Virus record (IMG/VR): IMGVR_UViG_3300037193_002459 | Span: 1-49,782 of that record | Reading direction: 5' to 3' (one strand) | From: a virus | DNA length: 49,782 nucleotides | In this document: piece by piece, positions 22,080-29,495 of the stretch | Layout of the letters: every line of letters begins with the position of its first letter | Numbering within the stretch: the stretch's first letter is position 1 | The notes under the pieces: model-generated | Databases searched by the model: none | What the model was told of the DNA's origin: nothing | Seen by the model: only the letters and a program-made list of their open reading frames with translations | Made by a program: the position numbers and the translations under genes

Positions 22080-23285
22080 CTACACCGCTCGCAGCCCGGG
22101 CCCGCCACCAGCGGCCCGGGCTGCCGTCACTGAGGTGGACAGCGCGGCCCGGACGTCGTCCCAGTCGTCCTCCGGGCGAAGGTGCGCGTAGATCTGCGTC
22201 GTCTCCAGGTCCTTGTGCCCGAGCAGCAGCTGCACCCGCTCCAACGGCACACCCTGCTGCACAAGCCGCGACGCGTACGTGTGCCGCAGATCGTGCGGAT
22301 GCACAGTCGGCACCCGCCGCATGAGCGGCTTCCCGTCCTTGCCCTTCTTCCCCGTCGGCTCCTCCGTGTAGAACCCGGCGAGCTCGATCGCATGCCGCCA
22401 CTGCCGCATGTCGAAGTTGTGCCCGTCGATCGGGGCGCCCTTCTCCCCGCGGATCAGCAGCCCGCCGGGGCAACGGCCAGCGCGGTGCGGCTTCCCGCAC
22501 GACGGCAGCGGCGGGTTCCGGTCCAGCCACTCCTGCAACAGCGCGGCGAGCTCGCCGCCGAGCGGGACGGTGCGCCGACGCTTCGACTTCGGGTACGGGC
22601 TCATCGACCCGGCGGGCGCGTCGTACGTCTCGACGACGTAGATGCGGCCTGCGGCGAGGTCAACGCGGTCGGCGTGCAGCCCGGTCGCCTCAGCCATCCG
22701 CAGCCCGGTCCCGAGCAGCAGCTCGGCCAGCACCCGCCACCTGCCCGACAGGTGGTAGAGGATCTTCCCGGCTTCGGCGTCCTCGAGGAACCGGGGCGGC
22801 TCCACCGGGCGGGTCGGCAGCTTCACCCCGCGGCACGGGTTCGCGGCGAGGATCCCCTCGGCGACCGCCATGTCCAGGCTGTTGGAAAGCCCGTAGAACG
22901 CGCGCCGGGTCACGGATGCGGAGCGGCGGCGGCCGAGCTCGTTCACCCAGCCTTGCACGTCGATGCGGGCGATCCCGATCAGCGGGGTCGTCTCCCAGCG
23001 GGGCCGCAGGTGCACCCGGATCGTCACGGCGTCGGTGCGGGCCGTGGAGGGTTCGACGGCGCGAGCGGCCTGCCAGCGGTCGGCCCACTCACCCCACTTC
23101 ATCCGGGCGGCGGTCGGGTTGGAGCGCTGCCCGCGCTGGACCTTGGCCTCTTCCTCGCCGGCCCACCGCATCGCCGCCGACTTCGTGTCGAACGTCTTCG
23201 CGACCTTCCGGCCGGAGGCGTTGCGGTAGCGGCCCCGCCACCGCAGCTTCCCCTCCGACGTGCGATACGACTCCGCAGACGGCAT
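22080..23285 (-). CDS. int: Tyrosine integrase
   Basis: 401 aa from ATG. An N-terminal arm-binding AP2-like beta region (residues ~12-45, GKLRWRGRYRNASGRKVAKT), a SAM-like core-binding domain (~65-160) and a catalytic domain with Arg196 (GTGLRMAEATGL), His331-x2-Arg334-His335 (HDLRH), His357 (LLGHKD) and the nucleophile Tyr366 (TQIYAHL). The length and motifs are those of actinophage and AICE integrases that use tRNA genes. The attP with a tRNA-Arg half site is on the far side of the converging HTH gene, a less usual arrangement because int normally abuts attP. Confidence 0.95.
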   Translation of the reverse strand: MPSAESYRTSEGKLRWRGRYRNASGRKVAKTFDTKSAAMRWAGEEEAKVQRGQRSNPTAARMKWGEWADRWQAARAVEPSTARTDAVTIRVHLRPRWETTPLIGIARIDVQGWVNELGRRRSASVTRRAFYGLSNSLDMAVAEGILAANPCRGVKLPTRPVEPPRFLEDAEAGKILYHLSGRWRVLAELLLGTGLRMAEATGLHADRVDLAAGRIYVVETYDAPAGSMSPYPKSKRRRTVPLGGELAALLQEWLDRNPPLPSCGKPHRAGRCPGGLLIRGEKGAPIDGHNFDMRQWRHAIELAGFYTEEPTGKKGKDGKPLMRRVPTVHPHDLRHTYASRLVQQGVPLERVQLLLGHKDLETTQIYAHLRPEDDWDDVRAALSTSVTAARAAGGGPGLRAV

Positions 23286-23306
23286 GACGTCCCCCTCGCG
23301 CCTCGG

Positions 23307-23579
23307 TCAGACCGCGTACAAGTGTCGCGCGCGCTTGGCCGTAGCCGCGGCATCCGGGCCGTGTAGCAGCGCGGCGAGGGTTTCGACCAGGACCCGTTCG
23401 CGGTCGATGTCCGACGCGTCGGGGTCGAGGTAGAGCACGCCGCCGACGACGTGATCATCGATCATCCTGAGGTCCAGACGCGCCGCCGCCGGCATCGAAC
23501 GGTGCTCGATGGTGAGCAGCCGGCCGAGACCCTCGATGAGGGGATCTTCTGCTCGACCTTCAGGTAGCGGGGAGCCCAT
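23307..23579 (-). CDS. 90-aa hypothetical protein upstream of integrase
   Basis: ATG 23579 chosen; an upstream in-frame extension has the composition of non-coding sequence. The protein has DPLIEGLGRLLTIEHRSMPA, then LRMIDDHVVGGVLYLDPDAS and a helical end with HGPDAAATAKRARHLYAV. The DDHVVGGVLYLDP segment is reminiscent of the substrate-side of small peptidase-like (ImmA) proteins, but no HExxH is present. It is likely co-transcribed with int. No function is given. Confidence 0.55.
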   Translation of the reverse strand: MGSPLPEGRAEDPLIEGLGRLLTIEHRSMPAAARLDLRMIDDHVVGGVLYLDPDASDIDRERVLVETLAALLHGPDAAATAKRARHLYAV

Positions 23580-23918
23580 GTGCCGTCCATTCGTCCGTCG
23601 AGGGGAGCGCGCGTACGGACCAGGCCAGCCCCCCGACGGCCGACCCGCTGTGTCCGTGGTGAGGCTGCGGCGCACCCTTTCCGTAGAGGCTTCGTTTGTT
23701 GATGCGGGCAAACTAAGACTGACTTTCACGTTAGACCCGTGGTCGGACGTGCGCGCTACGTGCACATGGGTGACTCCGGTGACCGGATCGTCACTTTTCG
23801 GTGAGCGGTCCCCGGCTTCCTGACACTGTGCATCAGCGCAGATAAGGGGTACCTTCCCGAGGAGTTGTCCACTTCCCCTCTCCGGCATGTCCACCTCCAC
23901 CAGCGAGGGACGTATCGA
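23580..23918. promoter_or_regulatory. Divergent control region upstream of int and HTH gene
   Basis: No gene is seen. An AT-rich patch at about 23690-23740 stands out from its GC-rich flanks and is a likely promoter zone for the leftward int operon. GGTGAC occurs at 23769 and 23778, with inverted GTCAC at 23790 and a further GGTGA at 23800; this four-site cluster may be an operator. Exact promoter boxes cannot be fixed by eye. Confidence 0.45.
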
Positions 23919-24296
23919 ATGCCCGACAGTCGAGTCGCCGCACTGCTCCGCCGCCGCGCCGGCGTCGACACTCCTCGCCTTTCGATCAGGGCCGCTGCAG
24001 CCCGCTGCAACGTCTCACCTCAGACGATGTCGAAGATCATGCGGGGCGAGATCACACGACTCCGCGACTCCACCGTGGACAAGATCGTCCGCGGGCTCGG
24101 GATAGACCGTGACCTGCTGGAAGGCGCGATCCTGGTCGATGCTGGCCTGGTGCAGTCCGCGACCGGATCAACCCTCTATGAGACGCTCGAGCGGATCCAA
24201 GGGCTGTCCCCGCGCGACCGTGCCACGGTTCTGGTCGAGCTCGCCCAGATGCAGCAGGCCGACGCCGTCGAGCAGGAGATGCGCGCCAACGACTGA
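23919..24296 (+). CDS. XRE-type HTH regulator
   Basis: 125 aa. ATG 23919 with GAGGGA 9 bases upstream is preferred over an earlier in-frame ATG. An N-terminal Cro/CI-like HTH (LSIRAAAARCNVSPQTMSKI, about residues 24-43) is followed by a helical dimerisation-like region (GLSPRDRATVLVELAQMQQADAVEQEM). It is a candidate prophage-maintenance or immunity regulator and may bind the GGTGAC cluster upstream. The membrane protein gene follows after 50 bases, probably in the same transcript. Confidence 0.75.
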   Translation: MPDSRVAALLRRRAGVDTPRLSIRAAAARCNVSPQTMSKIMRGEITRLRDSTVDKIVRGLGIDRDLLEGAILVDAGLVQSATGSTLYETLERIQGLSPRDRATVLVELAQMQQADAVEQEMRAND

Positions 24297-24346
24297 TCGG
24301 CAGAATAGAGGACCCTGCGCTCCCTAACGCTGCCGAGGTGCCGCGC

Positions 24347-25327
24347 ATGCTGCACGAACGCACCGTCCCACTCGCCGAGCTGGACGCCGTCGCCGTGCGC
24401 GAAGAGGACCACACGACGGTGCTGTACGCGGAGCACCTGACCCCAGCTCAACAGGCCGCACTGCGCCGCTACCTCCTCGAGAAGCTCGCCGCCGAGACCC
24501 ACCCAGCGGTCACCGTCACGGTTGCGGCCGGCGCGACAGAGCAGGTGCTGGCGGGGACGAAGGGCCGCCGGACCGTCGTGGCGCCGTACGGCCTGGCCGG
24601 GGCGTTCCTGTTCACCCTCCTCAGCGCGCTCGTCGCGTCGGTGTTCGTGGCGGCCGTGGTCGTCCTCCTCACCACCCCGCAGCTCGAGGACCAGGCGGCG
24701 GCGGGGACGCTGAGGGCGGCGGACGACCGCCCGTCGGCCGAGCATCCCCCGCCTGACCAGGTCCCGGTGATACCGGAGGCGGCGGCTGAGGCACCGGATG
24801 GCCCGATGCGGCAGGGGCCGGCGGGCGTGCCACCGCCGTCGCCTCTCGAGCTGCCTGTCGACGTGCTCATCGACGCGCCGGGCCCGGCGCGGGAGGCGGC
24901 TCCAACGGTTCCACCCGTCACGGGCCCGGCTGCCACCCCGCCAGGCGCTCCTGCCGTGCCCGGCGCGGCCACGCCTCCCGCTGCGCAGGAACCCGCATCC
25001 TCGGCTCCGGAGGAACAGGCATCGGACCTGCCCGATGTCGACCTGCCCGACATCGGCCTGCCCGGTGTTGAGGTCCCCGACATGGGCGGCCCTATCGATG
25101 TCCCCGACATCGAGCTGCCCGACGTCGAGCTGCCGAACGTTGACCTCCCGGACGTCGACCTCCCCGTTGTGCCGGACCTGCCCGACGTTGAGCTGCCCGA
25201 CGTCGACGTGCCAGACGTCGACCTCGACGACGACGAAGATGCCGAAGACGACTCAGAGCCCGCCGACGACGAAGAGAGCGACGACGAACCGGACGACGAG
25301 GGGGATGAGGAGTCGGACCGCAGCTGA
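24347..25327 (+). CDS. Membrane protein with acidic (D/E)LPDV repeats
   Basis: 326 aa from ATG with GAGG upstream. A ~75-residue soluble N-terminal domain (LYAEHLTPAQQAALRRYL) is followed by one membrane helix (about 83-108), a long Pro/Ala-rich stalk, then about ten 5-6-residue repeats of the form (D/E)-(L/V)-P-(D/N)-V, and a highly acidic tail. The topology suggests a cell-surface, extended repeat domain outside. It is directly downstream of an XRE regulator in the lysogenic region, so expression in the prophage and a role such as superinfection exclusion or host-surface change are plausible but unproved. Confidence 0.65.
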   Translation: MLHERTVPLAELDAVAVREEDHTTVLYAEHLTPAQQAALRRYLLEKLAAETHPAVTVTVAAGATEQVLAGTKGRRTVVAPYGLAGAFLFTLLSALVASVFVAAVVVLLTTPQLEDQAAAGTLRAADDRPSAEHPPPDQVPVIPEAAAEAPDGPMRQGPAGVPPPSPLELPVDVLIDAPGPAREAAPTVPPVTGPAATPPGAPAVPGAATPPAAQEPASSAPEEQASDLPDVDLPDIGLPGVEVPDMGGPIDVPDIELPDVELPNVDLPDVDLPVVPDLPDVELPDVDVPDVDLDDDEDAEDDSEPADDEESDDEPDDEGDEESDRS

Positions 25328-25340
25328 CCCGCGGCCAGGA

Positions 25341-25850
25341 TCAGGCCCCGTTACCGACCGATCGGCCACCCGGATTCTGCCCAGTTGCTGCATCAGTCTT
25401 CGACCACTCGAGCGTCACGTTCGTGGCAACCCCGGCCTGGCCGGGTTCCTCGCCGCCCCTGGCCCACGACTCGGCGACGGCGGCGCGGATCAACGCGAGG
25501 ATCGCGTCACGGAACCGCTCGGACAGCTGGTCGGTGCCGGCGGGGAGGAGCTGCGCGAGCATCGGCCCGCGGCGTGTCACGTCCAGGCCGAGGGACTCAC
25601 CGACGGACAGCAGGATCGTCGTCTCGTCGACCTCCAGCACCCGCGCCAGGACCCGGAGGGTGTCGGGCTCGGGGAAGTTCTTCATCCGGACTTGGGTGCC
25701 GAGTTGCTGCCACCGGCCCTTGGACAACGCTCCCTTGGAGCGGTGCTCGAGCTGGCCGTAGGACCATCCGCGGTCTTCCATGCGGGCACGGATGAGCTCG
25801 TGGAGAGGCAGCACTTTTTCACCGTCGCCCGTCAAGTCGCGTTCCGTCAA
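25341..25850 (-). CDS. XRE-family immunity repressor (CI-like)
   Basis: 169 aa from TTG 25850; no strong ribosome site is seen and a later GTG is possible. An N-terminal XRE domain (residues ~17-82: LIRARMEDRGWSYGQLEHRS and PDTLRVLARVLEVDETTILL) is followed by a helical C-terminal part (FRDAILALIRAAVAESW) that probably dimerises. It is divergent from a small Cro-like gene (26100) across a 250-bp region full of inverted repeats, which is the typical immunity-switch arrangement. It converges on the membrane repeat gene. Confidence 0.75.
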   Translation of the reverse strand: MTERDLTGDGEKVLPLHELIRARMEDRGWSYGQLEHRSKGALSKGRWQQLGTQVRMKNFPEPDTLRVLARVLEVDETTILLSVGESLGLDVTRRGPMLAQLLPAGTDQLSERFRDAILALIRAAVAESWARGGEEPGQAGVATNVTLEWSKTDAATGQNPGGRSVGNGA

Positions 25851-26053
25851 CGGTCAGTCTCTCACTCGTCTTCCCTGGTAGCACGCACCGCACCATCTGC
25901 TGCGCGCTTGACGTTGGCGCGCACTTTAGCGTCACGAGCTGAGTGCAACCTTCCCTGATCTGACCAGGGAAAACCCGTGTTCCTGCCCCTGGCAAGCGCG
26001 TCAACCGTTGGGCAGCGAATCGGCAAGCAGCTGTTGACGGTCGTGGCGTCAAC
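25845..26053. promoter_or_regulatory. Immunity switch operators
   Basis: Two kinds of inverted repeat with 7-N7-7 geometry are present: TTCCCTG at 25951 with CAGGGAA at 25965, and GTTGACG at 26033 with CGTCAAC at 26047. Extra half-sites are CGTCAAC at 25845 and 25999, CTTGACG at 25907 and TTCCCTG at 25871. They lie between the divergent repressor-like (25850) and Cro-like (26100) genes. The region is AT-richer than its flanks. Exact promoters are not assigned. Confidence 0.7.
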
Positions 26054-26099
26054 TGACAAGCTGTGTGTCGTCCAGCAGCAAGCAACCAGAAGGAGCAAC

Positions 26100-26369
26100 A
26101 TGGCCGCGCCGAACGGCTTGATGCGGGCCCGCGATCCGGACGAGGTGAAGGCGGCGATGCGAGCCCGCGGCGACCTCACCTTCCGAGAGCTCGGCCTTCT
26201 TGCTGGCTCCACCTACGGCACGGTCGACAAGATCCTCAGCGGCAAGTCGACTTCGCGTGACACCGCGAAGCGCATCGCGAGGGTTCTCCGTCGCCGCGTC
26301 GATGAGCTTTTCGAGCTCGCGCCGTCAAGTAACAAGCAGGCAGATGACGAGCGACAGGCAGTGGCATGA
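26100..26369 (+). CDS. Cro-like XRE regulator
   Basis: 89 aa; ATG with AGAAGGAG 5 bases upstream. The HTH covers about residues 26-67 (LTFRELGLLAGSTYGTVDKI then AKRIARVLRRRVDELFEL). It is the first gene of the rightward early operon and divergent from the CI-like gene, so it is likely the lytic-side regulator. Its stop overlaps the next start (ATGA). Confidence 0.8.
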   Translation: MAAPNGLMRARDPDEVKAAMRARGDLTFRELGLLAGSTYGTVDKILSGKSTSRDTAKRIARVLRRRVDELFELAPSSNKQADDERQAVA

Positions 26370-26581
26370 GTGCCGCCATCTCGCTCGCCGACGACTGCTG
26401 GCTCGACACCGCGGAGGCCGCCGCGTACACGCGCCGCCACCCCGGCACCGTCCGCGCGGCTGCTGCCGCCGGCGTCCTGGAGTCGACGTCGGCCGGCCGT
26501 GGCCGTGGCCGCCGCTACCGCAAGGAGTGGCTCGACGCCTGGACCGAGCAGCCGGGCCCGCTCCGCGGCCGCACCGCCTGA
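26366..26581 (+). CDS. Excisionase-like small HTH protein
   Basis: 71 aa, coupled to the Cro-like gene by ATGA. WLDTAEAAAYTRRHPGTVRA is a MerR/HTH_17-type helix-turn-helix, and GRGRGRRYRKEWLDAW forms the wing and closing helix, as in recombination directionality factors. The position at the start of the early operon is right for an excisionase; a simple transcription regulator is the alternative. Confidence 0.65.
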   Translation: MSAAISLADDCWLDTAEAAAYTRRHPGTVRAAAAAGVLESTSAGRGRGRRYRKEWLDAWTEQPGPLRGRTA

Positions 26582-26618
26582 CCCCAACCCCTGATACCCC
26601 CGAGGAGATCTGCCCAAC

Positions 26619-27026
26619 ATGACCACCGCCCGTACCGCGCCCCGCAAGCCCGCCTCCCCGCGCGCGGCCGCCGCGAAGTCGGCGCCCGCGAAGCCGTCGC
26701 CCGTGAAGACCGAGCTGACGGCGGGGGAGCGGTTGGCCGCTGACCTGCGCGCCCTCGCCGACCTCGTCGAGAAGACCACGGCTCCCGCCGACAGCGGCTA
26801 CGCCGATGTGCTCGTCGTCCTGCAGATCATGGACAGCGACGGTCAGCGCCAGCTCGCCGACGTGCTCGCCGACCGTGGCGCGGTCGAGCAGCCCGCCCGC
26901 GACTCTGCCAGCCCGCTCTACTCGCAGCAGTTCACGGAGCGCACCTTCCTGCTGTCGGGTGGATCGGTCCGGGTGTCGACGTCGTCGTACACGCCCGCCG
27001 ACGACATCGAGGCGGCCGGCCGATGA
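26619..27026 (+). CDS. 135-aa early protein, hypothetical
   Basis: ATG after CGAGGAG. A basic Ala/Pro/Lys-rich tail (~30 residues) is followed by a helical domain (LTAGERLAADLRALADLVEK) and a beta-rich C-terminus (TFLLSGGSVRVSTSSY). The N-terminus resembles DNA-binding histone-like tails. Coupled to the next gene by a 4-base overlap. No family was recognised. Confidence 0.6.
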   Translation: MTTARTAPRKPASPRAAAAKSAPAKPSPVKTELTAGERLAADLRALADLVEKTTAPADSGYADVLVVLQIMDSDGQRQLADVLADRGAVEQPARDSASPLYSQQFTERTFLLSGGSVRVSTSSYTPADDIEAAGR

Positions 27027-27223
27027 CCAACCAGCCCGAGGTGCGCACCGAGTGGGGCGTGCAGTGGCCCGACGACGCAACCATCGAGCAGGCCGAGCCG
27101 CACCAGCTCGCGCAGGACGGCGGCGAGGCCTACGCCCGCCGCGTCGCCAAGCAGTACCACGCGGACGGCGCGCAGCTGGTCCAGCGCGAGGTGCGCGCCG
27201 GTGCCTGGCAGGCGAGCTCGTGA
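27023..27223 (+). CDS. 66-aa early protein, hypothetical
   Basis: ATG coupled to the previous stop. The pattern EWGVQWPDDATIEQAEPHQL and YARRVAKQYHADGAQLVQREVR resembles small phage-early proteins of actinophages that have a G-V-x-x-P start and a helical end. It has no metal or membrane motif. Function is unknown. Confidence 0.6.
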   Translation: MTNQPEVRTEWGVQWPDDATIEQAEPHQLAQDGGEAYARRVAKQYHADGAQLVQREVRAGAWQASS

Positions 27224-27501
27224 ACGCCTGGCTGCTCCTTGCACTCGTCGCCGCCGCCGCCGCGGCCTACCAGTTGGGCCTCGTCTACCTCGGCAGCCCC
27301 GGCCGCCACCGCCGCGTCACCGCCGCCCAGGCCGCCCGCCGCCGCGCCGCCGCACGGGTCCGGGTCCGCGTCCACCAGGTCATCCCGCCCCGGCTGCTGG
27401 CCGACGACGACGCCGTCATCGAAGCCGCCGCCCAACCGGCCCGGCGTGACGCCGCCGCCCTCTACGCCGGCCTCGCCCAGATCGGCCACACCGCCCGCTG
27501 A
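27220..27501 (+). CDS. 93-aa membrane-anchored early protein
   Basis: GTG overlaps the upstream stop (GTGA). An N-terminal membrane helix (LLLALVAAAAAAYQLGLVYL) is followed by a strongly Arg/Ala-rich cytoplasmic region. Small membrane proteins early in infection can affect host envelope or exclusion, but nothing specific is visible. The gene ends 10 bases before a weak inverted repeat. Confidence 0.55.
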   Translation: MNAWLLLALVAAAAAAYQLGLVYLGSPGRHRRVTAAQAARRRAAARVRVRVHQVIPPRLLADDDAVIEAAAQPARRDAAALYAGLAQIGHTAR

Positions 27502-27511
27502 ACAGCAGAAA

Positions 27512-27540
27512 GGGCCCCCGCCGCGCATCGACGAGGGCCC
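27512..27540. terminator. Weak GC inverted repeat in early operon
   Basis: GGGCCC at 27512-27517 and again at 27535-27540, with possible pairing across a 17-base loop. It lies in the 79-base gap between two early genes. It could attenuate transcription, but the pairing is short and there is no T-tract. Confidence 0.3.
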
Positions 27541-27580
27541 AATCCGACAACCAACACCCGAGCCCTTGGGGGAACCCGTA

Positions 27581-28027
27581 ATGGAAACGATACCCGCAGA
27601 CCGCCCGATCACCGAGGATCTGACACCCAACCAGATCGCCGATCTCATCGACGCCGCAGCCCAGCTCATCGAGACCGACGGCCTCGAGGTCGGGGACCTG
27701 TGGTCGGCCGCCACCGACCGCTGGGACTACGAGCCGGGCGACTCGTGCTGCACCGCCGGGGCGCTCGCCGTGGTGTGTGGCTACCGCCGCGCCGACCAGG
27801 TCGAGGAGGCCTTCACGGCAACCAGCTGTGTCGACGCCTGCGACGAGGACGGCCAGGAGCTTCCGTGGGAGCCGCACCCCGTCTTCGCCGCCGTCCTCGA
27901 CAAGCTGGGGTTCGACACGCCGGAGGACCTCTACAACTGGTCCGACAGCGCTGGTGACAGCCGTGTCGTGGCGGCGCTGCGCGAGGCCGCCACGAAGATC
28001 CGCGCCCAGGCCGGGGGGGCGGCATGA
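27581..28027 (+). CDS. DUF6197-like protein
   Basis: 148 aa from ATG 27581. The pattern AAQLIETDGLEVGD...GDSCCTAGALAVVCGYRRADQV followed by DLYNWSDSAGDSRVVAALREA matches the layout of the actinobacterial DUF6197 proteins (Cys-Ala-Gly-Ala core, and a C-terminal Asn-Asp/Ser segment before a helix). Such proteins are common in phages and mobile elements of this phylum. Function is unknown. The stop is coupled to the next gene. Confidence 0.6.
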   Translation: METIPADRPITEDLTPNQIADLIDAAAQLIETDGLEVGDLWSAATDRWDYEPGDSCCTAGALAVVCGYRRADQVEEAFTATSCVDACDEDGQELPWEPHPVFAAVLDKLGFDTPEDLYNWSDSAGDSRVVAALREAATKIRAQAGGAA

Positions 28028-28365
28028 GCCCGACGCGGCGGCAGGCCGCATTCCTGCGCGCTCTCGCCGACCACCTCGACAACCACCCGGACCTCGCGCC
28101 GGTGAACCTCACCAACTCGTGGGACCCGAACCCGAGCCTGCAGATCGCGCTGCACGGTCGGCCCATCACCGAAGCGGACGTCAACGCCTGGGCAGCCTCG
28201 GTTGGCGCCCAGCTCATCCGCGTCAAGCTCGTCGCCTCCGGCGAGGGCTACCTGCACGCGACGGGGGTCATCGGCGGAACTGAGGTCGATGTGTGGAGCG
28301 CCGTCGGGGGCGAGTACTTCGCCGGCGACGTGCTCGCGGTCGAGGGCGGTGCCTCCGATGCCTGA
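28024..28365 (+). CDS. 113-aa early protein, hypothetical
   Basis: ATG overlaps the previous stop. An N-terminal helix (RRQAAFLRALADHLDNHPD) is followed by a beta-rich body (LQIALHGRPITEADVNAWAA and VWSAVGGEYFAGDVLAVEG). This pattern is common in actinophage early regions. No catalytic motif is seen. It overlaps the next gene by 8 bases. Confidence 0.6.
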   Translation: MSPTRRQAAFLRALADHLDNHPDLAPVNLTNSWDPNPSLQIALHGRPITEADVNAWAASVGAQLIRVKLVASGEGYLHATGVIGGTEVDVWSAVGGEYFAGDVLAVEGGASDA

Positions 28366-28555
28366 GCTGCGCAATCCGATGCCGAAGCGGACGAAGCCGA
28401 TGGGCGGTGCCCGCAGCACGGTGCCGTTGGAGCCGCCTCCAACCCCACCCCGCGTCGTCAACGGCCTGTGGCGGCCCGCCTCGCCCGGCTGGGGCGACCG
28501 GCCGGGGGAGCCCGACACCCGCCCCCGCCCGAAGCCCACCCGGAGGACCCGATGA
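28358..28555 (+). CDS. 65-aa Pro/Arg-rich protein
   Basis: ATG 28358, overlapping the upstream gene by 8 bases and the next by 4. The sequence is disordered and basic (PKRTKPMGGARSTVPLEP), with no domain. It may be a short linker or simply translated in coupling. The reading frame is supported only by overlap geometry. Confidence 0.45.
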   Translation: MPELRNPMPKRTKPMGGARSTVPLEPPPTPPRVVNGLWRPASPGWGDRPGEPDTRPRPKPTRRTR

Positions 28556-28908
28556 GCGACGCGCGCATCTACGACTCCCGCAAGGTCGAGATCACCGACC
28601 TGCCCGAGGGGTGCACGTCGTACACGCCGGCTGGTCGGGTTGCGATCCGCTGCATCTCCGCCGAGATCCACTACGACATCACGACGGGCCACCTCCGTGC
28701 CGTGTACGTGCGTGGCGAGCTCATCCACGACCGCGACATCCAGCGCCGGGCGGCCACCCTGCGCTCCGGCTCCCAGGAGGCCCGCCTGGGCCGGGCGCGC
28801 GGCACGATCGAGCGCAGCTACCGCCTCGACTGGCGGACGCATACCGCCGACGTCCCGCCGTGGCTCGCCCGGTTGATCGAGGAGTTCCGCCCGGCGGTGA
28901 CGTCGTGA
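28552..28908 (+). CDS. 118-aa early protein, hypothetical
   Basis: ATG after GGAGGACCCG and a 4-base overlap. The protein is beta-rich at the start (YDSRKVEITDLPEGCTSYTP and AIRCISAEIHYDITTGHL) and ends in helices (EARLGRARGTIERSYRLDW). No motif or family was recognised. It belongs to the early operon and ends coupled to the next gene. Confidence 0.6.
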   Translation: MSDARIYDSRKVEITDLPEGCTSYTPAGRVAIRCISAEIHYDITTGHLRAVYVRGELIHDRDIQRRAATLRSGSQEARLGRARGTIERSYRLDWRTHTADVPPWLARLIEEFRPAVTS

Positions 28909-29495
28909 CCGACCTGCCCCCCGAGCTGGAGCCGATCGTCCTCGCCGTCCTCGAAGCACGCGTGAAGGAGGCCAAGGCCGCCGCCCGCGCCACCATCGAG
29001 CACCGCTACGCCGAGGGCACCCGCACCACCATCCGGTCGCCGCTCGACGACTCGAAGCTCGGCACCGTCTACCGCACCGACCCCGACCCCAGCTGGCAGA
29101 TCACCGACCGCGACGCGCTCGCCCGCTGGCTCGGCGAGGACCCGCGCAACGTCGAGTACGTCGACGACATCGCCGGAACCGACGAGCAGGTCATCGAGGT
29201 GCTCCGCGAGCACGCACCCGAGCTGCTCGCCCGCATCGAACGCGTGAAGGCGGAGGCGGTCAACGCCGCCGTCGCCGCAGCCGCCCGCGGCGAACAGCCG
29301 ATGCCCGGCATCGAGCGGGTCAAGCCCCGCGGATCCCTCGTCGTCCGCCCCGACAAGAACGCCGGCCCCGCCATCGAACGCATGGTCGCCGCCGGGCTCC
29401 TGACCTGGGACGGGCGACTCCTTGAACTCCCGGCTGGGACGAGCCCTGAGCCGTCCCAGCCGGTGCCGAACGAAGACACGGAGGCAGCGTCGTGA
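28905..29495 (+). CDS. 196-aa protein upstream of recT
   Basis: GTG coupled on both sides by GTGA. Helical, charged sequence with a long coiled region (EARVKEAKAAARATIEHRYA), an acidic middle and a Pro-rich end. A RecE-like or YqaJ exonuclease would be expected at this position next to RecT, but no exonuclease motif can be seen and the length is short. It may be a structural or regulatory partner of the annealing protein. Confidence 0.6.
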   Translation: MTDLPPELEPIVLAVLEARVKEAKAAARATIEHRYAEGTRTTIRSPLDDSKLGTVYRTDPDPSWQITDRDALARWLGEDPRNVEYVDDIAGTDEQVIEVLREHAPELLARIERVKAEAVNAAVAAAARGEQPMPGIERVKPRGSLVVRPDKNAGPAIERMVAAGLLTWDGRLLELPAGTSPEPSQPVPNEDTEAAS

